In this document: one piece after another, positions 54,250 to 64,000 of the stretch | Layout of the letters: each line of letters starts with the position of its first letter | How positions within the stretch are numbered: position 1 is the stretch's first letter | DNA from: Phaseolus vulgaris | Taxonomy: Eukaryota; Streptophyta; Magnoliopsida; Fabales; Fabaceae | Length of the DNA: 64,000 bases | Reading direction: 5' to 3' | NCBI RefSeq assembly: GCF_000499845.2 | Contig: NC_023759.2 | Span: 35,154,464 to 35,218,463 of the forward strand | Notes under the pieces: model-generated | The model's input: only the letters and a program-made list of their open reading frames with translations | Databases searched by the model: none | Told to the model about the DNA's origin: nothing | Position numbers and translations under genes: made by a program

Positions 54250-55891
54250 TTGTTTTCATCGATGACCACTTCTTTTTGGATGGTTGTTCTTGATGCATCT
54301 TAATACCTTTTTAACTCACAATTACTTCTATGTTTGCCATAGTTTATATGTGAGGAACAAGTCTAGAGTGGATTGAAATCGTTCCAGTTATGAGGAGGAA
54401 CTATCAGTTAGAAACCTTGCCCAATTATCAATTTGGCATTCAACATATCCCTCCTTAATGCAGTAAAAACTTCTTCTGCAGTTATAGCATCTCTTATGGT
54501 AATATTGTCAGGTACTTGTTAGCATTGCATCCTTGAATTTTTTTATGCATTCATAAACATTTATGAATAAGATCAGAACCCGCACACACCATTTAGCCAC
54601 AACAACTAAGTAATCAACACCTCTTTTACTTAATCTTTTGTTCCATTTTAGTAGCTTCATTCATTCATTCTTCATATTGTTTCAATTCCAAAGAAAAAGG
54701 GTATGCTACTTTTTATCTGCTATGCTTCTTAACAAACTGCATCACACATTAATTAATCTCAAAAGATCACTCAATTCAATTGTGTAGCCTAACTTTGATG
54801 TGGACCCTTTTTCTTCATCCACTTTATTTTCTACTAGTAACACTTAATTGGTTAGTTTAGTCTCTAAATTTATATGCTCTCGACATTTTCTTAAATTTTA
54901 AGACAAAATCTAAAGAAACAAAATGACTATTTGTTTAACTCTAAATAAAAGGAATTTTGGTTTTACTATGAATTACAATTTGATGTTTTAAATATGTTGG
55001 AATCTATGTACTAAATGTTGGAAGGAAGAGAACATGGAGATGAAGAAAAATAGGTGTTGGTATACCAATGATTTAGAATTTGACAGTTAAAAACAGGGGA
55101 AGGGACCTAACATATATTGCAAAGGACAGTCAAATCTGCAAAGGACATCAATCGCAATATTATCATCTTATCTTTCACCCTCTTATCATGTGCTTGTCTA
55201 CTCTTTTTCTTTCTTATTTTTTCTTTAATCTTCCTATAAAGACAATACTCATTTTCATCTGACACTACTTTATGCACAAAGTTCAAATGTGAATGAATTA
55301 CACTTCATATGACAACTACAACTTGATCCTTATAGGGAAAGTGAAGGTTCATTTGAGTGTGGAAGGTACTGGAGGGAAGCTGAGGATATACATGTTGTAG
55401 CTCAAGAAACAAACCATACATTTATTGCAATTGTTGGACACAATAAAGGTTTATTGTATTATATTGATTTCCATACATACATTGTGTAGTAACAAGTGTC
55501 TAGATACATTGAGGCACTTGATTTGTGTCAATTGTTTTCTAATAAACAAGGATTTGGGTGTGGCGAAAATCTCAGAATGAGGTAATGGGATAAGAACAAT
55601 GTAGTTTCTTGCATAAATAATATTTTTTTCCTATTTGGAGATTATTACTCACTAAAAATAAAAGCATGTCAGTTCATACTATGAATAAAACACTCTTTCT
55701 CCACTATTATGGGTTTATAAATCTAATATTATTGCTTGTTGGGTGAGACTCTTTATAGGCTTTTATAGACCCAATATGATGCTCCCTCATACAAAGATAT
55801 ACGAGCTTATTTTATATACATGTATAAATGAATTCGTAGTCTTTACTTCATATATATTCTTTTAATAGGTTGTATCTTTTACTTTTATTCA
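54250..55891 (+). other. Non-coding hAT interior upstream of the transposase
   Basis: About 1.6 kb, AT-rich, no supported ORF. If the donor near 54245 is real this would be a long first intron; an acceptor-like TTTAATAG occurs near 55868, shortly before the ATG at 55892. Confidence 0.45.
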
Positions 55892-57917
55892 ATGTCATCA
55901 ATGCACGAAAAAGATGATTATTCAGTCTCAAAACCAATTGAGCATGTGGCTTCTACTCCACCAACTATCTCTAGCTCTACAAATGTGAGACCTCATTGCC
56001 ATGAGGGAAGAAAAAATCGCTCAGAAGCTTGGAATCATTTTATTCAACTAGAACCTAAGTCGGATAAGAGAGCTAAGTGTAAGTATTGTGATATTCTTAT
56101 TCGATATGAGAAAGGAACAAGTGAACTGCGAAATCATGTGTTGAGATGTCCAAATAACCCTAACAAAGAAGAAAACAAGAGGCAAAAAGTAAGTGCATCT
56201 TCAACAATTAATGGAAATATGAACTCTCCTTCTTATGGTAGATTTGACCAAGAATTTTGTCAAGAAGAACTGGTAAAAATGTTTGTGGAAGTTTAACCTC
56301 CCTTTCAATATGCTGAGTATGTTGCTTTTAGAGTGTACTCAAATGCGTTGCAAACAAGATTTAAGATCCCATCACACTATACCTTATCATGGAATATTGT
56401 ATTATTATGGAATGCAAAAAATGTATATTTGAATAAGTTTCTTTCTCAACATTGTCAGAGAGTTTGTCTAACTATTGATACATGGACTTCACCTTAAAAT
56501 AAAAGTTATATGTGTTTGACAACCCACATCATTGACAATGATTTGATCTTGCATAAAAATATTTTGAATTTTTTCAAGTAATAAGTCATGCAGGAGAGGC
56601 CATAGCTAAATTTGTTAAGTCATGCTTGCTTGGATGGGGTTTGAATTGTGTTTTAACCTTGGCAGTAGATAATGCTACATCATAACACAGGAGTTCAAAA
56701 CTTGAAGAAAAGACTACTATCTTTGAATAACTTGGTTTTGAAAGGTGACTATATCCATATGCATTGTTGTGCACATATATTGAACTTAAATATAAGTAGT
56801 GGGCTAAAATAGATTGATAACTTTGTTTTAAAAATTTGTGTTGTAGTGAAATATATTAGATCATCTCCTTCTAGATTTATGAAATTCAATGAGTGTGTTG
56901 AGAAACAAAACATTGAATATAAAGGTAACATTTGTTTGGATGTTGAAACTAAGTGGAATTCAACTTATTTGATGTTAGTTGCTGCTTTGAAACATAAAAG
57001 AGCATTTGATGAGCTTGAGTTTCACGATACAAAATATGCTAATGAGTTAGGAAAGGGGATTGGTTTACCTTCTTACGAAGATTGGAAGTATGTTGAGTTT
57101 ATTCTGCCTTTTTTGAATACGAAGCTACTTTACATACTTTGATACCTCTTATGTTATTAGTAATATGTACATGTTAGAGGTGGTAGGAATTTGAAATGGG
57201 ATCGATCATTTGCTTAAGTCCAACCGTACAAGTAGTGCTACATATAAGATGGTTGAAGAAATAGAAAAAAAATATGAGAAATATTGGGGTGAACCTAACA
57301 AGTTGAATATGTTGTTGCTAATTGTCGTTGTCGTAGATCCTAGATACAAAATGAGATATCTGAATTGGGAAATTGATCAATTTTTTGATTTAGAAATGAC
57401 AAATAACGGATGTGTCTTAAAGTCAAGATTAGATATTTCTTTGAAGTTTTTGTTTGATGAATATAAAAGTAAAAAAGGGGGAGCTGAAAATGACACACAA
57501 CAAATACATGTAGAGATACCTAGTTATAAAAATGATCTATGGTTGGAATAAATTTTTGCAAACAACTGGGTTAACCTCTTCCAACAAATCTGAGCTTCAA
57601 AAATATTTAGAGGAAGAGCTTGATACAAGTGCAAATTTGAATATTATAGATTCATGGAAAATTAATACATGTAGTTTCCAATCCTTTCAAACATAGCGCG
57701 AGAATTATTAGCTATATTTGTTTTTACAATAGCATTTGACTCCACGTTTAGCACAGGAGGAAGAGTGTTTGATCCATATCGTAGTTCTTTATCCCATCAA
57801 AGGGTGGACGCACTTATTTGTACACAAGATTGGCTAAAAGATACACTTTTACCGCTGTTGTTAGACTATGATTTTGAAGAGCTTCATTGTGTTGACCAAG
57901 GTATGTTGATGTTCTAA
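55892..57917 (+). pseudogene. hAT transposase with BED zinc finger (RICESLEEPER-like), broken
   Basis: Starts MSSMHEKDDYSV. BED finger: SEAWNHFIQL, AKCKYCDILI and NHVLRC (Cys2-His-Cys arrangement, residues ~50-90). After TAA at 56294-56296 the catalytic-core remnants follow in shifting frames: FRVYSNALQTRFKIPS, QRVCLTIDTWTSP (first Asp region, ~56465), LTLAVDNAT (second Asp region, ~56660), HMHCCAHILNLNI (~56760) and KWNSTYLMLVAALKHK (~56953). Next are MVEEIEKKYEKYWG and VVDPRYKM (~57340). The hAT dimerisation region ARELLAIFVFTIAFDSTFSTGGRVFDPYRS (57699-57780; 20-residue part shown by FSTGGRVFDPYRSSLSHQRV) ends near 57917. At least eight stops or frameshifts. Host and transposon versions of this family exist; the terminal repeats show this one is a transposon. 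Confidence 0.85.
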
Positions 57918-59500
57918 TTATGTATTAATGTTATAATTAAATATGTATTAAGTAATGATAAGTTTTTCATTTCTTATATAGTTGGTTTCTCAACAAGATG
58001 TTGGCAGATCAACCACAATTTCCCTTAAATAGTATGCTTGCTTCATGACCACAACTTTATTTCTTTGAGGTTGAGATGTTATGATTCACAAATGATTTTG
58101 AATCAGAAAAAGTAAATAAGTTAACTTTTCTTTGATTATTATTTTTATTTTTGGTCTTACACACAATTGCAAAAATGAACTTCTTAGTCATTATAAGCAT
58201 GAAATCTTGTGAAAGAATATGCAAATATCCACGCCACGTGAATTTATTTTCTTAGTTAATTTATTTTTAGGAGTCATGTTGTTTTTGCTTATCTTCTTTC
58301 TTAGTTTATTTGTTTTTTCTCATTTGTTGTTTTTGCTTATAATTTCTCAATTTATGATACATGGAATATTTCAAGGTTGGAGTGGAGACAAGACAATGCA
58401 CAAAAATAGCAAGTATGTATTGAATTTGTTTGTTGTTGTTTTTTTTTTCTAAAGGATTAATTATAATTATTATGGTTTCATTTCTTTAAGTTATGGTTGA
58501 AATAGTCGTTACCATCCTTACACAAGATAGTTTGATTACTAAGCTTTGTAGTAGAATTTGCATGCAGGTTTAAGCATTTTCTAGACATAAGGCACTTACT
58601 GCAAGTGACCACTTTCTAAAAGTCAGAAGAGCCACTAACATGTCAGTGTTTAGACAACAGAGGGTAGAAACAACATCAATCTAGAGCTTCCTAAGCATCA
58701 TCAATCTAGAGCTTCCTAAGCATCATCAATCTAGAGATTCCCATCAGTTATCAGTCTATATGATTTTAGATAGACACATTGTGCTTTTGTGATATTCAGT
58801 TGTTTGCAAGTTAGTCTATCACAATTTCGGATATGATATTTAGTTAGAATCGTGGTGGAGTTGTGTGATTGTGTATTATTTTATGTCATACTTACTAGAA
58901 ATTTGTTTGAAAGAGTACTTATTCTCCGTTTTTCCTTAAATTATGTTTGGCTAGCCTATGTTAAAGATGTTGACTCAACCTTTTCAGGTTAAAGTAGTTG
59001 CTGCAGTTGTCGTGAGTTAGTTACATGCTTAGTTAGATCATATCCATGAGATAGATCTTAATTAGTCTCGACAGGGTTCTCATGTCACTATTCTAAGGGC
59101 TCTTTTGATAACATTTCATGTTAGCATTCGTAAATTGGATCGTAGAGAGGAAGATTACTGATATGAACTCTTTTTTTTCTCTAAGACACTTATGATTTTA
59201 GTGTTTAGCATCGAATGGTAGACATTTTCTCCATGTGCAGAGGAGAGTTAAATTCATGACATTGCCAATTAGACATTTTAAATCCTATGATTTTGCTACC
59301 TCTGCACCTAAATATGAGCAAAATTAACTAGTTTCAAACTTCTCAAGAATAGTAGTTATAATTTTGGTATTATTAAATTTTAATTTTATTATATTTACTT
59401 TATATTTATATAATATTAAACTTTTTGTTACATATTATTATATTAATATTATGTTAGTTTTTTTTAGAAAATATAGACTTAGATTTAAAATCGAATTAAT
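57918..59500 (+). other. hAT 3' interior
   Basis: Non-coding, AT-rich. A 22-bp unit, CATCAATCTAGAGCTTCCTA with minor changes, repeats three times at about 58672-58745. No supported ORF. Confidence 0.6.
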
Positions 59501-59766
59501 TTGTTTTATAAAAATATGGATCTGAATTTGACTTGAATTGGATTTGAATTTATAAAAATCTAAATTTTTTTTATAAAAATTAAGGATTTGGATTTAAGAT
59601 CCAATCCAAATATTTGGATTTGGATTTTATAAACATCCAAATTAGTTTTATAAAAAATATTAGTTTTATAAAAAATATGGATTTGAATTTAAAATTCAAT
59701 CTAAATATTTGGATTAATTTTAATTTGATTTTTAAAAACCAACCCATGACCACCCTTACTAAGGGG

Positions 59767-60587
59767 TAACGAATTTACCAAGGACCACTTTTTTTGCAAA
59801 AGAGAAGTCATATGTATGTATAATGACTTCAATATAAATCCAAATAAGATATGAGTCTTATTTTTTTTTTTTATTTCATGTCAATGAGAAGATCTTAATC
59901 TTATGATTTTTTTTTTTGTATGATATATGCAATGGAGATACTCTTATAAAATAATACAAAAAAATAAGTTAAGTTAACCATTTAAAAACATTTCATATCA
60001 ATTTTAAAACACTTCATATCAATTAATTGACAATAATAATCTAACTCTATCTTATACTCTCATTTATATTTATGTGACTTAGGATATTAGGATATCTTAT
60101 TGAATCCATCAACTTAATATTCTTACTCTAGATCATCAACTTAATAGTGTCTTTCTCTTTATTACTATTTTTTTTTACATCATTTAAAAGTAATTCATTT
60201 CAATCGATCACATTTTATCATATAATTTTATTTAAACTCGACAACATTGTTATCACTGAAATGATAGGACACTACTTGAGCAACTCTAAGAAACTTAAGC
60301 AACATTGATACACTTGTTAAAAGAACTATCAAAACATAACTCACTTTTTCTACCTTTAAATCACTCAAACAACCAAACCATCGTTTTAACAATAAATGCA
60401 TACATATACACACTAAAAAATAGTTTTAAATGATTAAAAACTCAACATTTTTCATTTTAAGCTACTTTTACATCAATCATACTCCATATCAAACATATAT
60501 TTTTCCAATTGATTTCAAGTTCTCAAAATCATCGAAAATATAAACATCAAAATGAAAAACTAGTTTTTTTATAATTTAAAATAATAT
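59767..60587. other. AT-rich intergenic DNA
   Basis: No supported gene or RNA; long poly-T runs near 59855 and 59910. The last five bases (AATAT, 60583-60587) are the target duplication of the next LTR. Confidence 0.6.
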
Positions 60588-61026
60588 TGTATTACTACGA
60601 CCGGACAATCCAGTGAGTCGGCCAGCACTCGGACCAGGTTACCACCTAAACCATGGTGAGAAGGTCACGTGACTGACCAACCCTTGGCGTTGAGCCAAGG
60701 GTTGACCAAGTCAGTAGGGTTAATCCATTGTTAAAGGTTGTTTAGTGCAACCCTAAACACAAACCAATTCCCTAATCCGGCCCACCAATGAAGGCTCATT
60801 AAGGTAATATAAATAGCACCCATTTCAAGGAGAAATGTACTCTAATACCCGAGTGCTAACACTCTGATTGACTTGAGTGTTGGAGTGTCTTCTGCAAGTA
60901 CTATCCCTGCCTGTGGGGCCAGGCGACCGAGAGGAGGAAAGCGTAGTAGAGTTTGGAGCATCAGTGACCGATCGAAGGTATAGACAGAAGCAATCGTTCT
61001 CTAGGTCCCGAACTCGTTCGAGAACA
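60588..61026 (+). mobile_element. Solo LTR of a B-family Tat element
   Basis: 439 bp, TGTATTAC to CGAGAACA, flanked by perfect AATAT duplications (60583-60587, 61027-61031). TATA box TATAAATAG at 60809-60817, followed by GACTTGAGTGTTGGAGTG and TCTTCTGCAAGTAC, the same blocks as in B's LTRs (reverse strand, 14745-14790). Length is close to B's 426 bp. Higher GC than the surroundings. Confidence 0.88.
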
Positions 61027-61031
61027 AATAT

Positions 61032-61270
61032 ATTTAATATCATTCTAAAATTTACACATTCATCTTCATCAAAAACATTTAATCATACCATAGAATAACA
61101 TTTCGATAGCTCAATTCACTCACGAACCAATTAATAAATCAATGATGACTTTTTTAACTAAAGAAACATTACTCTTAAAGATATCTACTCACATGAAAGA
61201 TAATAAGCCAATGAAGATCATAGATCCTCTAATTTACTCTTAAGAAATCAAACTTGAAAAACAAAAATAC
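61032..61270. other. AT-rich spacer
   Basis: No gene, repeat or motif that I can support. Confidence 0.5.
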
Positions 61271-61273
61271 TAC

Positions 61274-61705
61274 CACTACAAGAAAATCACTAAATAGCAA
61301 ATTTAGAAATAAAAAATAACTAGTCACTATATTGATTAAATTAGATACTCATTTAGAGATAAAAAAATTATTCGTATCTAAAGTAGTTTCTATTATTAAT
61401 AAAAATTTATAAAATTATTTCTAAATTAGCTCAAGGTTTTAACTACTAATATTTTAGATTCTAAATAAGTCTACAAAAGACTAATAGAGACTAATTTAAA
61501 ATATAAAGTAGTAAGTAGTTAAAATCTTGGCAGTTAATAGTTAGATACCAATTTTGAAACTATTTTATAAATTTTTATTAATAATAGAAAGTACTTTTGA
61601 TAACAATAATTTTTTTGTTTAAAAAATTATCTCTAATTTAGTCAAATATTAACTAATTATTTTAGCCTCTACAATTAATTTTTATTTAATGATTTTCTTG
61701 TAGTG
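61274..61705. mobile_element. CACTA-like MITE with foldback structure
   Basis: Terminal inverted repeats CACTACAAGAAAATCA and its complement (ATGATTTTCTTGTAGTG), with a 3-bp duplication TAC on both sides (61271-61273, 61706-61708). CACTACAAGAAAA is the typical plant CACTA terminus. Inner inverted repeats (TTTCTATTATTAATAAAAAT and its complement near 61570) make most of the 432 bp foldable. Non-coding. Confidence 0.88.
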
Positions 61706-61708
61706 TAC

Positions 61709-62176
61709 TACAAACTTAGAATAACATGGATTTATCTTCCCTTGCCAAAGATCACATAAGCAAAGAGAAGATAATAGAGTTTGCAATTATAAGAGAACAA
61801 AAATACTTATAAGTAAAACTTTCTTTTTAATTTAGAAATACTCTTACTTATCTCTCAACTTATAGAAAAAAAATAAAAAATAACCTTCATAAATAATAAA
61901 AAGGAAATTAAAAAACTGAGATTTTAGAAAAACAATACTTTTAAAAAATAAAATATAAATTTATTTAATTTATTTATTTATAATCATTACAATTTAACTT
62001 TAAAACATAATTATCACTTTTCATCAACTTTAAACCTAGTATTTTAATATTCGGAAGTTTTTAATATTTTTAAGATGTTGATTAACTAATAAATAAAATT
62101 ATTCAAAATCACAATAAAAAATATCAAAACCAAATTAAAAATATAATAATTTTTTTATTATGCAAAAAATATTTTT
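61709..62176. other. AT-rich spacer between MITEs
   Basis: About 470 bp, no supported gene or repeat. Confidence 0.5.
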
Positions 62177-62865
62177 ACTACAAGAAAATCATTAAATAGA
62201 AACAAAGTTTAGAGACTAAAAATAATTAGTCACTATATTGACTAAATTTGATACTATTTTAGAGATTAAAAAATTATTCGTATTTATAATGGTTTCTATT
62301 ATTAATAAAAATTTATAAAATGATTTCTTAATTGGTATTTTTTTGGTATAATTACCTTATTCGTCCCTACATTTAGGGTCAATATTAATTTAGTGTAGTG
62401 ATTTTAAAAAAAATCAATTTTGTCCTTATGTTTTTTAAAATATATCCAAAATGATTCTTTTTGTTAGGTCACATCTCTCTGTCACATAAGCAACACTTAA
62501 CGCTGTAAGGTGCGACTTAAACGGAAATGATCAATTTTGATACATTTTAGACAACATAGGGACCAAATTGATTTTTCTAAAAGACCACTTACTAAATTGA
62601 ATATTGCCCCAAAATGTTGGGATGAATAAGATAAGTATACCTTAAATTAACTATCAAGATTTTAACTACTAATATTTTAGATTATAATTCTAAATTTAGT
62701 TAATAATTACATGTCAATTAAAAAATTATTTTAATTTTTTTATTAATAATAGAAACTATATTAGATATCAATAATTTGTTTAGTTTATAAAATATTATTT
62801 TAGTAAATAGTAATTAATTATTTTGATCTCTAAAATTAATTTTTATTTAATAATTTTTTTATTGT
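62177..62865. mobile_element. Second, degraded CACTA-like MITE, split by another MITE
   Basis: Starts ACTACAAGAAAATCATTAAA (first two bases of CACTA eroded) and tracks the first MITE through TTTCTATTATTAATAAAAAT. It is interrupted at about 62337, resumes at about 62643 (AAGATTTTAACTACTAATAT) and ends in a damaged TTATTTAATAATTTTTTTAT near 62865. Confidence 0.7.
62348..62642. mobile_element. MITE with ~45-bp terminal inverted repeats, class uncertain
   Basis: Left end GGTATAATTACCTTATTCGT and right end, complemented, GGTATACTTATCTTATTCAT. The similarity continues through CAATATTNAATTTAG for about 45 bases. About 295 bp, non-coding, nested in the second CACTA-like MITE. A clear target duplication was not found. 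Mutator-like origin is possible. Confidence 0.6.
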
Positions 62866-64000
62866 TTTAATTTTTTAATAAATATCTAAAAGACATTATT
62901 TAACACTTTTTTATTTTAATTTTTTTACTGTGTTAGCTTTTTACTTTCTCTTAATCTTTCTTCGAATACTATTTTCATAATTTTATAATATTATTTTGTG
63001 ATAAATTATAAATTAATGCATACATGTTTACATATAGTAGTAATTAGATAGAAATAAAATATATAATATATGTTGGTTCAATAACCATTAAGTATATTTT
63101 TAAGAATTGTAGCCATATCTACTTGTTTTTACGAGTTCTAAAACAACATTTAAATAAATTTTGAAAAGTGTTTTGAAAAAAATTGTCCACGTGTATTAAA
63201 ACTAACTTATTTTTTAATTTCAATAAATTTTGAAACAAAATAAATTTTAAAAAAGAAAGAAATCTATCATAACAAAAAAAAATACAAAAGAATAAGAGCA
63301 AAGTATATATTGCTAAAAGTTGAAAAGTTTTTTTAAGTTTAGAAAAAAAAAGTTTTAAATTAGATAAAAATGAATTATACTATAATATTTTTCACTTTAA
63401 GAAACACAAAATTTGAAACACGCAATAAAATCATGGTCCAAAATAAAAAAAATAAAAAAAAATTAAAACATGGCTTAGGTTTGATTTTTTTTATTTGTAC
63501 TAATCTTTTAAAAAACAGTTGCTTAATTATTTAAGGTAACACATAATAAAACGTGCACCACTATGACAACATATAGTAAATCATAGACTACCAAAGAAAA
63601 TATTTTAAAAACCGTTAGATTAGCATAGACAATTTAAAAATCGTTGATGCTTCAAAATTTTAGACATGTAAACAAATATGGAGCCCAAGGGTATTGACGA
63701 TGAAGCTTTGATAAATTCAATTCGTCTTGAAGACTTGTTGTGTATGTTTGGTTAGGTAGATTTTGTTGTATAACTTTATATTACATTATGATCCAATTTA
63801 GTTGAAAAGTAATCTCCTTGAAATGTTTTGTTTTCTAAATCTGTGTATTTTTTATTTAGTTAGTTTATGTATTAAATAGTTTAAATTATTTATATTCAAG
63901 TTTGTTGAATATAATTTTTAACAAATTGATTTATCGTATCAAGTGGTTGAAAAAAATTAAAGTTTTAAAGGATTTAAAAATAATTTGTTTTCTATCTTGT
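62866..64000. other. AT-rich intergenic DNA to the window end
   Basis: Very AT-rich with A and T runs. No ORF with recognisable content and no repeat boundary seen. Confidence 0.6.

Larger units (their letters stand above)
53756..59758 (+). mobile_element. hAT DNA transposon, 6.0 kb, decayed
   Basis: Perfect 8-bp target duplication CTAAGGGG at 53748-53755 and 59759-59766. Imperfect terminal inverted repeats: TTAGAGTGGGC at the left and the complement of TAAGGGTGGTC at the right (8 of 11). Subterminal AT-rich repeats follow at both ends (AAATCCAAT/ATCCAAAT at 53780-53945; TTTGGATTT/GATTTGAAT at 59510-59730), as in hAT elements where transposase binds. A transposase pseudogene (55892-57917) lies in the middle. 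hAT assignment rests on the 8-bp duplication, BED finger and C-terminal dimerisation motif. Confidence 0.9.

Noticed and set aside
63119..63301. 60-codon minus-strand ORF near the window end
   Set aside because: Phe/Lys/Leu-rich translation of AT-rich DNA; no support.

Overview
This is a plant nuclear genome window, most likely from a legume (Phaseoleae-like; inferred only from the element families). About 80% of it is nested LTR retrotransposons. I could support one intact host gene, a calmodulin-like (CML) protein at 51446-52093. I see no rRNA, tRNA or CRISPR.

Layout. (1) 1-283: end of an LTR running in from the left. (2) 284-8942: a degenerate Ty3/gypsy element 'A' on the minus strand, carrying a solo LTR (2927-3961) inside its reverse transcriptase. 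(3) 8943-13070: the 3' part of a Tat-lineage gypsy element 'F' on the plus strand, the host into which A inserted. It holds a 148-bp tandem array, an antisense ORF, a polypurine tract and an LTR. (4) 13071-14588: AT-rich spacer. (5) 14589-51134: one old Tat-lineage element 'B' on the minus strand, bounded by the 5-bp target duplication GAAAG and blown apart by later insertions. These are gypsy 'D' (15224-34277, TSD TCGTC), which holds the SIRE/Maximus-like copia 'E' (21042-32428, TSD AGGCT), which holds a gypsy solo LTR (27459-28467, TSD CCTCT); a copia solo LTR (34325-35526); a gypsy solo LTR (38117-38813, TSD GATAG); and gypsy 'C' (42760-50378, TSD GTTCG/GTTGG). The deepest nest is four levels. 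(6) 51140-53747: the CML gene and AT-rich flank. (7) 53756-59758: a 6.0-kb decayed hAT DNA transposon with an 8-bp duplication CTAAGGGG. (8) 59767-64000: AT-rich DNA with a solo Tat LTR (60588-61026, TSD AATAT) and small CACTA-like and other MITEs.

How the parts work together. A, C and D are relatives resembling CRM-type chromoviruses. They share a Met-tRNA-like primer site, a gag-PR-RT-RNaseH-INT polyprotein and a pol frame that runs through the polypurine tract into the 3' LTR. All are broken by nonsense codons or frameshifts. B and F are Tat-lineage elements, each carrying an extra gene on the strand opposite gag-pol, between pol and the 3' LTR, with its own TATA box. That convergent antisense gene, now disrupted in both, is the least ordinary biology here. 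Paired-LTR divergence counted by eye is about 0.7% for D and for E, about 2% for C, and much higher for B. This agrees with the nesting order B, then C, then D and E.
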